Shown here piece by piece: positions 56,607 through 64,000 of a DNA stretch of 64,000 bases; the stretch's first letter is position 1; each line of letters begins with the position of its first letter. The DNA is from Kitagawia praeruptora (lineage: Eukaryota > Streptophyta > Magnoliopsida > Apiales > Apiaceae): contig CM075352.1 in NCBI GenBank assembly GCA_037693485.1, positions 23,680,001-23,744,000 on the forward strand, read 5' to 3'. The notes below the pieces were generated by a model. The model was given only the letters and a program-made list of their open reading frames with translations. It made no database searches and was not told where the DNA came from. The position numbers and the translations under genes are program-made.

Positions 56607-59182
56607 TTAATTTGCATTTGGTACCCAAGTCTTGTTGGGTCCTGCATACTCAGTATCATCAGAAACTTTATCAATATTTGACACAATATTATCAGAAGAT
56701 GTTTCCTTGACTTCTTTTATTACCCACTTAGTTTTTGACTTGGGCTTTTTCTTAGTGAGAGCAGACTTCTCACTTTCTTTAGTGGATTCAAAAGTCTTTG
56801 CATTTTGCATATAAGAACATAATTCATTAGATGAAATTTGCAAATTAAAACATGTACTCATTGCAGTAATTTTGCATGGCATACAGTCAATGTTATTACA
56901 AACTACCAATTTTCTTTGCATAATGGGGGTTCTGTGTAAGTTCCCTTTCAACTCTGTTGCATTAGATATGCTACTAGTTGATTTCTTACAAACATGAGTT
57001 AGATGATGTGAGGAGCCACAATTATTGCAAAGTTTCCTTGGTGCCTGCTTAACATATGCATAATTATTCTTTTTATCAATGCCTAGCTTCCCATTTCTGT
57101 TTTTGGACTTGGAGACAACTGTCTTGACAATTTGTTCAGAAGATGCTGTCGAACTATTTTTGACAGCATCTTTTGTACTTTCTGTCTTGACAGTAGGTTT
57201 GAAAGTTACTGTCTTGGATGACTTCTTGACAGTATCTTTTGAACACTTGGTTGGACTGTTTAAAACTGTTTCTGTCATAGACATTTTGACAGAATCTTTT
57301 TCTTTCTTAGATTTGCTGTCAATCCTCTCATCTTCATCACAGAGTTCTTGATTAATAATTAGGGAATTTTCATTAACCTCAAATTCTGTACTTTTGAAAA
57401 TTGGATTGCTCACATTTTTTAGGATGTGAGGTCTTACAGTATTATTATCATCATTTTTCTGTATAACAGCCTCTTTACCAGGTCTCCTGCTATAATCATA
57501 GCCTATGCCTATCTTCTTACTTTCAGTATGTTTCTCATGATACTCTTGAACTAATTTAGAGGAATTTCTAAATGCCTTTAGCTTAAATTCTTTCTCAGAA
57601 ATTTCTTTTCTTAGATAATCCTCTATCTCTTTAGCACAGGTTAAATCATTTTTTAGTCTTTCGTTTTCCTGAGCTAAAGAATCAATAGAACTGGTCTTAA
57701 GCAACAACACATCATTGTTAGATCTGAGTACTTCATTTTCTTTAGTTAATCTAGCAATTTCTTCATTTGCAGCAGATAAACTAGTATGAATATTAAACAT
57801 TTCAGTACTCATTTCCTCAATGGTTTGCTTATAGTCATTTAAAGACATATCTAGTAATACTAGAGATGGTACCTGACTTGACGAGGTTGATGCTTCTTCA
57901 TCCTCTCTAGCCATCAAGGCTAAATTCACAAATTCCTCTTCTTCTTCATTATCAGATTCATCCCAGCATTTTCCTTCAGCCACATAGGCTTTTCCTTGTC
58001 CTTTCTTAAATTGACTCCCAGTTCCTCTCTCCATTCTTTGTATTTGTTTTGGTCTTTTGCATTCAGTAGCAAAGTGACCAAGTTCATTGCAATTGTAGCA
58101 TCTAAACTTTGACCTATCTACCATTCCTGTTTTGTATCCTCCCTTGGTGCCAGTAGCAGGTTTTGATGAGCTTCCTTGGTTATATTTTGGAAATTGACCT
58201 TGAGGCTTATATGGCTTGTTCCTCCTAAACCTTATATTTTTGAATTTTCTTGCCATAAAAGCCATGGTTGGATTATCCATTTTCTCCATTTCTTCTAGAG
58301 TGAAGAATTCTTCATCTTCAACATCTTCTAGTTGAAGGACAACCTTTTCTTCATCTTCAACCACCTCTTCAATTTTCACAGATGAAAATTGAGGTTGTTG
58401 ATCATTTTGAATTTGCTCACTTGCTTGAAAATATGATGGTCCTTGAGCAACTAGAGCACCAGCCATGTTTGCCATCAATCCTTTGGATCCACTTTGTATA
58501 GCTTTCTTTGATAATATTCAAGTTCATAAGATTTTAGAACTCCGTACAATGTTTCAAGAGAAACAGAATTTAAGTCTCTCCCTTCTCTTATGGCTGTTAC
58601 TTTGTGCTCAAGATGTTCTGGAAGAGTTAGCAGAAACTTGATATTGACTTCCTTCTTTTCATAAAACTTTCCATGAATTTGAAGCTCAGCTATCAGTTTG
58701 CTAAATCTTTCAAACATGTGGGTTAGCTCTTCTCCATGCTTGCCCATAAACGCTTCATATTGTGATACCAGTATTTGTTTTTGATTCTCTCTGACCTCTT
58801 CACTTCCTTCACATAACAGTTCTATCTTTTTCCACATATCCCTGGCAGAGTTGCATGCTATTATATTTCCACTCATAGCTTTGTCCAGGGTAAGTGTATC
58901 TAGTAGAATGAGTTGCAGATGATCATCCAGTGCTACCTTTTCTTTTTCTGAGTCATTATACTCAGAAGGCTTCTTAGCAACCCAATGAGCTGGGATTACT
59001 ACATCATTTACTGTAGCAGCTGGGATTTCCTTTTGAGGAATGAAGGGGCCATTTTCCAGAATACCTAGGAATAGTGGATTCTGAGCTTTGATAAATAACA
59101 TAATCTTCTTTTTCCATATGTTGTAGTTTTCTTTATCAAACGCTGGAATCTTGATATTACTTGACCTTTGAATACTTGCCAT
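56607..59182 (-). pseudogene. gag: copia B Gag, one frameshift
   Basis: Starts at ATG 59182 (MASIQRSSNIKIPAFDKENY), 31 nt inside the primer-binding site; the upstream extension into the LTR is not used. The capsid region (YNIWKKKIMLFIKAQNP, SARDMWKKIELLCEGSEE) runs to VDPKD and a stop at 58475; the frame shifts by one base there and continues as MANMAGALVAQGPSYFQ. The second part has a CCHC knuckle CYNCNELGHFATEC, a coiled coil, a run of KDTVKKSS/KDAVKNSS peptides coded by the TGACAG motif, a CCHC-like CNNCGSSHHLTHVC, and ends with a TAA (56607-56609), in frame with pol. Confidence 0.88.
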
Positions 59183-59212
59183 TTGGATCTCAGATATGTG
59201 TATTAATCTGAT

Positions 59213-59225
59213 GGCTCCGATACCA
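59213..59225 (-). promoter_or_regulatory. tRNA-Met primer-binding site of copia B, one mismatch
   Basis: Minus strand TGGTATCGGAGCC; the canonical plant sequence is TGGTATCAGAGCC. 2 nt from the LTR. Confidence 0.9.
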
Positions 59226-59227
59226 GT

Positions 59228-60385
59228 TGTTGGTCCAGGAAAGTATTGCAGAAGGGGGGTTGAATGCAATACTAATAAATTACAAAAACTATTTCAACAA
59301 CTTAAATAGAATTTGTGATCTACTAGTAGAAGAAATGCAAACACAAGTAAAATCAAATACGAGGATTTCACAAAATAAATGTTTTATTTATTTTGCAAAG
59401 TTTTGCTATAACCTTGAGAACAAAATAATTCTCAAGCTACAAATACTCAAGAGATTACAGTTGTTGAGTTATATATTGTATAAATAGAGTGCTCTATTTA
59501 TAGTGTGATAATCTACTGTACTATCACCATCAACATGGGTTGTTGAGTTGCTGTTATATTCCTTTTGCAGCTCATTCCATGATTCATTCCCATGTGATCA
59601 TCACAAAGTAACTTTAAGATACTTTCCACATTTTAGCCACCCAGATCTAGCCGTATTCAATTTTATCTGCTCTAGACTTTACAGGTTGTTCCATGTGATC
59701 TCTCAAGCTTCAGTTATAGACTTTCCAAGCTTGCTGTAAAGGTTGAATATTACAACATGCCTGCTTCTTTTGAACATGTACTCTGTCGTTTAATTTGACT
59801 TAAAAAATTTCTAAATCAGGCTGATTCTATATGACAGTATGTTTGCCACAAAGTTTGCTGTCAATGGATTACGCTTTGGTTGACAGTATGAATTTCCCGC
59901 AGATATTACTGTCAAGAATTTTGCTTTGGTTGACAGTATGAATTCCCGCAGAGATTGCTGTCAAGAATTGTGCTTTGATTGACAGCATGTTTTTCCCGCA
60001 GAGATTGCTGTCAGGAATTCCAAACTTACTGTCGCAAACTGTACATCAAAGTTGCTGTCATTAGAATCTCCGCCAATGTTGCTGTCAAGTTGAAACTTGC
60101 TGTCGACTTCGTGAAACTTGCTGTCGACCTAGGCAACATGTTGTTTCCTTGTAACCGTACTGTCAGGGTTTGACAGTAACATTTATTCCTTCTGTCGAAC
60201 TTATGTATTTCTTGAGGCTTGAACATAATTGAACTTCTTCCAAGAACTACACTTATTACATGACAGTATCTATTTAAATTACAAGAATACATTTCAGGCT
60301 ATGACAGTATGTTCTACTTAGTAAAAACTAAGTATACCAATAAAACTAGTTAAGTTGTCTATTCCATCACCCATAAATCCCAACA
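59228..60385 (-). repeat. 5' LTR of copia B
   Basis: 1158 bp; about 7 substitutions relative to 46300-47457. Same TGACAG-rich block at 59830-60320. Confidence 0.95.
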
Positions 60386-60411
60386 GATTTGTTCTGGTCT
60401 TAACGTGGTTA

Positions 60412-61629
60412 GAGCATCTCCAAGCACATTCTTTATAATGATTAGCTAAAATAATGTATTATAATCATTCTCTAAATTTTAAAGAATAAAAAATGCTCGT
60501 ATTCTCTATATTGGTTACCTATAATTTTAAATCAATATTTTATAATTATTCAAATTATACATTGAATCATCGTGTTATCAATCGCAACAGAGAACAAAGT
60601 CATGCAAAAAATGTTACTTAAACTAAAAACAAAACAAGTAACTTCAAGTTGTTTTTGTTTTTGGTAAGTAAGAACAAAACAAAACAAGTTACTTCAAGTT
60701 ACTTGTTTTTGCTAACTAAAGTTACTTGTTTTTGGTACAAGACAAGTACTTGAATTTACTTGTTTTTCACCAAATGCAATAGAATACTGTAAGTATAATC
60801 ATGTTTTAAAGCATTATTCAAATTCTAACTGCTGCAAAAAATGTGTAGAAATCTGTAGAGAATTACAAAACCTGCGTGCAGAAGAGAATTGCAAAAACAA
60901 GTAACTTGAAGTTACTTGTTTTTTAGACAAAACAAGTAACTTTGAAGTTACTTGTTTTTTAGACAAAATAATTAACTTTGAAGTTACTTGTTTTTTAGCC
61001 TTTCTTTTATGAGCAGCTCAAGGTTGTTGAAGTCACTACTGGAACCGATCCTAACCTGTGAGCCACTGCAATTTTACTTTACGTACAGGCATGATTTAAG
61101 AAATAGCGGGAATGGAAGAAAAATGCAAAACTGCTATGGAAAAACAAGTAACTTGAAGTTACTTGTTTTTGGTACAAAACAAGTAACTTCAAGTTACTTG
61201 TTTTTGATCAAGACAAATGCGAGTTCCCCGAACAAAACATATCAACAAGTAAATTAAAACAAGGATTTATCAATTAGACATTCAATTGCTGGAACAAAAA
61301 AAAAATTAAACAAAAAAATGAATAATCATAATTTCACTCCAATCGCATTCTCTATACTCTTCTCTATGACATATAAAAAAATTGCTGCACACCGATCTGA
61401 AAATGAAAAAGAAAAAAAGGTGTTAAGGAGAAGGAAGGGGCGAAAATCTAGGTGGACAATTTTAGAGAATGGATTTCTCTAACAGATATAGATAACCTAT
61501 ATATAGAATTGTAAATTTATACATAAGGGGCGAGGTGCGTTAGAGATGAAAGACATGCTCCAGTTCTCTATAATTTGTCTGCCACATCATTTATTTATAC
61601 ATAATAGAATAGAAGAGTTGGAGATGCTC
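60412..61629. mobile_element. Harbinger-like non-autonomous element with repeated palindromes
   Basis: Inverted ends GAGCATCTCCAA (perfect 12 bp) flanked by TTA on both sides (60409-60411, 61630-61632), the 3-bp duplication of PIF/Harbinger elements. 1218 bp, no transposase. 60630-61210 holds at least seven copies of a near-perfect palindrome. Confidence 0.75.
60630..61210. repeat. Interspersed palindromic repeats (ACAAGTAACTT arms)
   Basis: Copies at about 60635, 60684, 60740, 60898, 60930, 60966, 61143 and 61177. The best are ACAAGTAACTT, one base, then the inverted arm, followed by TTTTT. Some have an extra T in the centre. Confidence 0.88.
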
Positions 61630-61632
61630 TTA

Positions 61633-62439
61633 CTGTCTAAATTTTTTCCAAATCGTTTAAAGGAGGTGAGAATGTAAGCAGGAGTGTCATCTACTCCAGG
61701 ACCTGTCTGGAGAAGGAAAAAACTTTTACATATTCTACTTTTTATTTTTCTTTTTAATTTATCTTCATGAATGGGCTTTCTTTACTGGCTTTTCTACTAC
61801 TGAACTAGTAAGGACGTTACTGGGCTATTTAGCAAAAAAAATAAAAAAGGACGTTACTGGGCTGTTTGTCTGAACTTTTAAGCTCCTACAAGTTTTTTTT
61901 TTTAAAAAGTAAATTTTAGAATAATTTGGTTTATTTTCATAATTTTATTTGATGGCAATAAATAATATCAGCTGTACGGATTATATTTTATTTATTTTTA
62001 TTATCAAACTTTTACTAAGTAACTTAGAGCATCTCTAATGACATTGGCTAAAAATGATTGGCTAAATTACATAAAATATTGATTATGTAAAATTTGTCGA
62101 ACCTCTAAGACATTGTGCTTCGAGGGTATTGGCTATAATGATTGGTTATATTTTAAAGATAGTATGTTATTAATATTTCAAGTTGTTATGAATGAAATAT
62201 ATTATTTAAATATAGAAATAAATATTCTTCAAAAAAAAAAATATAGAAATAAATGATGTGACAATTCAGGTCTCTAAAGGTTCGACAAATATAGCCAACA
62301 TAAAGACATTATCTATAATTAGAGCATCTCCAATGCTATACACCCCTTAGCTAAAATGTTGAGTTGTCATTTAATTTACATAAGGGCTTTCATTTTCTCA
62401 TCTCCAACCATCTTTCCTCTTGTCTATAATTTTACATAA
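61633..62439. other. AT-rich DNA with MITE-end fragments, no gene seen
   Basis: AGAGCATCTCTAATG (62028 on) and AGAGCATCTCCAATG (62320 on) resemble Harbinger-like ends but face the same way; no complete element could be defined. Confidence 0.4.
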
Positions 62440-62959
62440 CTAGCTTACAACCCGTGCCATGCATAAATTTTTTTTATATGTAATAAATTTTATTTTATGT
62501 TATAAATATATTTTTATATAATCATTATTTGTAATATTTTATTTTAATTTTAATATTAATAATTTAATATAAATTTAATTAATGATATGCATGGTTTAAA
62601 ACTTATATTAAAAAAATTTAAAATAAATATGTCGTTGATAGGATTCGAACCTTGAATATAATATATTTAATCATTAGATCTAACGATTTTAATTTTTTAC
62701 TAAAATCTAATGGTCATTATTCGTAGTATACAGATTTTTATTATATTTTGTTAATGATTAGAAGATATGATGTGAAATTTTTTGGTATATATTAATTATT
62801 AGTAGATATGATATGATTGGAAGATATGATATGATTGATGTTTTTAGGTGTTTATAAAAGGTAATATCTTCAACTAAAAGTAAATGTGAAAAACACAATC
62901 GACTAATAACCGTAATTATATTATGTTATTATATATTTTAGGTGTTTTAATAGTATAGA
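62440..62959 (-). mobile_element. Helitron-like segment, minus strand
   Basis: On the minus strand it would start A/TCTATACTATTAAAACACC and end GGCACGGGTTGTAAGCTAG/T, matching Helitron rules (5' TC, 3' CTRR, insertion between A and T). The 3' hairpin is degraded. About 520 bp, no RepHel gene. 62810-62885 is repeated at 63925-64000. Confidence 0.4.
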
Positions 62960-63221
62960 TATTGTATATATTTTTCTTTATAATAAAGGTTAAATAAGTA
63001 AATTCACGATATAATAAGAAACATATACCAAAAAATAAATTTCAAAATTTTTAATGTTTCGGCTAATGTTTTCTTATTATAAACAGCGTATACATATTTT
63101 TAATATATTTATTAATAATTGAAAAATATGATATTATATTAATCTATACATATACACAACATTTTTATATGTACCAATCTATGCATATATGTAATTAAAA
63201 CCATCAAAAACCCACTCGAAG

Positions 63222-63840
63222 TAGGGCTGCACATGGGTTCCAAAAACCGACCAAACCAACCCAAACCGACCCTATTTTTAACCGTTCAAACCGAACCATC
63301 CAAAACAATGGGTTGAACGGGTTAATTTTTTAAAAACCCGAACTAATTGGGTTGGGTAAGGGTTTAACAAATTTTAACCCTTACCCAACCCGTTTACATA
63401 AACTGTAGAATTTTTTGCATATTTTCTACATATTCTATATGTTTTCTACATATTTTCTTCAAATTTATGCACGATATAACTTTTCTGCAACACTCTCCAA
63501 CACTTTCTCGCTTATGTTACATTCTGCAACACTTTCTACAACATTCTGCAACACTTTCTACAACATTCCGCAACACTTTCTTACTTTTGCAACATTTCCT
63601 ACAACATTTTCTGCGAAGTGCAAAATTTTCTGCAATGTGCGGGATTTTCTAGCAAATTTTTTCCGATTAGCAAATTTAACCCAACCCAACCCGAACCAAA
63701 CCGAAGTAATTGGGTTGGGTCAGGGTTGGGTTACATAATTTTTTTTCAGTTAATGGGTTGAATTTTTATAAAACCGAACTAATTGGGTTGGGTCGGAGTT
63801 TGACGAAAACCCGACCCAACCCTACCCATGTGCATCCCTA
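63222..63840. mobile_element. hAT-type MITE (619 bp)
   Basis: 17-bp inverted ends TAGGGCTGCACATGGGT / TAGGGATGCACATGGGT (one mismatch) with a perfect 8-bp duplication ACTCGAAG (63214-63221, 63841-63848). Subterminal regions are dense in AACCCAACCC/GGGTTGGGTT. The middle (63475-63610) has imperfect tandem repeats built on TTCTGCAACACTTTCTACAA. Confidence 0.92.
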
Positions 63841-63848
63841 ACTCGAAG

Positions 63849-64000
63849 TCAGACTTTTAATATATTAATGATTATAAGATTAGTTTTAAATTAAAAGGGT
63901 AACGTGTTTTAATTTGGAAGAAAATATTAATGATTGGAAGATATGATACGATTGATGTTTTTAGGAGTTAATAAAAGGTAATATCTTCATTTAAAAGTAA
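63849..64000. repeat. Partial second copy of the Helitron-like segment
   Basis: 63925-64000 repeats 62810-62885 with few changes (GATTGATGTTTTTAGG, then AAAAGGTAATATCTTCA). It runs off the window end. Confidence 0.55.

Larger units (their letters stand above)
46300..60385 (-). mobile_element. Copia element B (Sirevirus-like), minus strand, degraded genes
   Basis: 1158-bp LTRs (46300-47457 and 59228-60385) with TGTTGG...CCAACA ends and a perfect duplication GATTT (46295-46299, 60386-60390). On the minus strand the order is LTR, primer-binding site, gag, pol (protease, integrase, reverse transcriptase, RNase H), spacer with tandem repeats, extra ORF, polypurine tract, LTR, the same plan as copia A. 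The LTRs differ at about 7 positions, so it is young, yet gag, pol and the extra ORF carry several stops and two frameshifts; it may have moved using proteins from other copies. Confidence 0.95.

Noticed and set aside
63415..63738. 107-codon ORF
   Set aside because: Lies across tandem repeats and a terminal region of the hAT MITE; translation is repetitive.

Overview
This window is plant nuclear DNA: AT-rich, packed with nested LTR retrotransposons of plant-only lineages (Ty3/gypsy Tat, Ty1/copia Sirevirus-like) and small DNA transposons (hAT-, Stowaway- and Harbinger-like). It is probably a eudicot, since the copia extra ORFs look most like those of asterids, but I cannot name family or species. 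I recognise one host gene only: a 187-codon acidic protein at 20116-20679 with a TATA box and CT-rich leader.

Layout. 1-1860: transposon-scarred intergenic DNA with a Stowaway MITE. 1866-15712: a complete, young Tat-lineage element (LTRs of 952 and 951 bp, TSD GTAGT) with gag, pol with two RNase H domains, a 143-bp tandem array and a spliced antisense gene. 15718-20000: AT-rich DNA with MITEs and a LINE-like insertion. 20018-20679: the host gene. 21790-41792: copia element A (514-bp LTRs, TSD TACAA), which carries a 3.87-kb solo LTR inside gag and a 3.59-kb gag-protease-only element inside its extra ORF. 42841-45723: nested hAT-type elements with 8-bp TSDs. 46300-60385: copia element B on the minus strand (1158-bp LTRs, TSD GATTT), with gag, pol and a long extra ORF, all degraded by stops and frameshifts. 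60412-64000: a Harbinger-like element full of palindromes, Helitron-like segments and another hAT MITE.

Main observation. The three large elements each carry an extra gene beyond gag-pol, and each is peppered along its length with its own short motif: AAACTCTG in copia A (about 34 exact forward copies in 12.5 kb, in all three reading frames and in non-coding DNA), TGACAG(C/T)A or its complement in copia B, and TACCGG in the Tat element. I propose, as inference, that the extra proteins may recognise their own element's motif, by analogy with the VANC anti-silencing proteins of VANDAL transposons.

LTR divergence counted by eye gives the order of insertion: copia A (9/514) is oldest, then copia B (7/1158), the Tat element (4 substitutions in about 951), and the gag-protease element (no difference seen in 812 bp).
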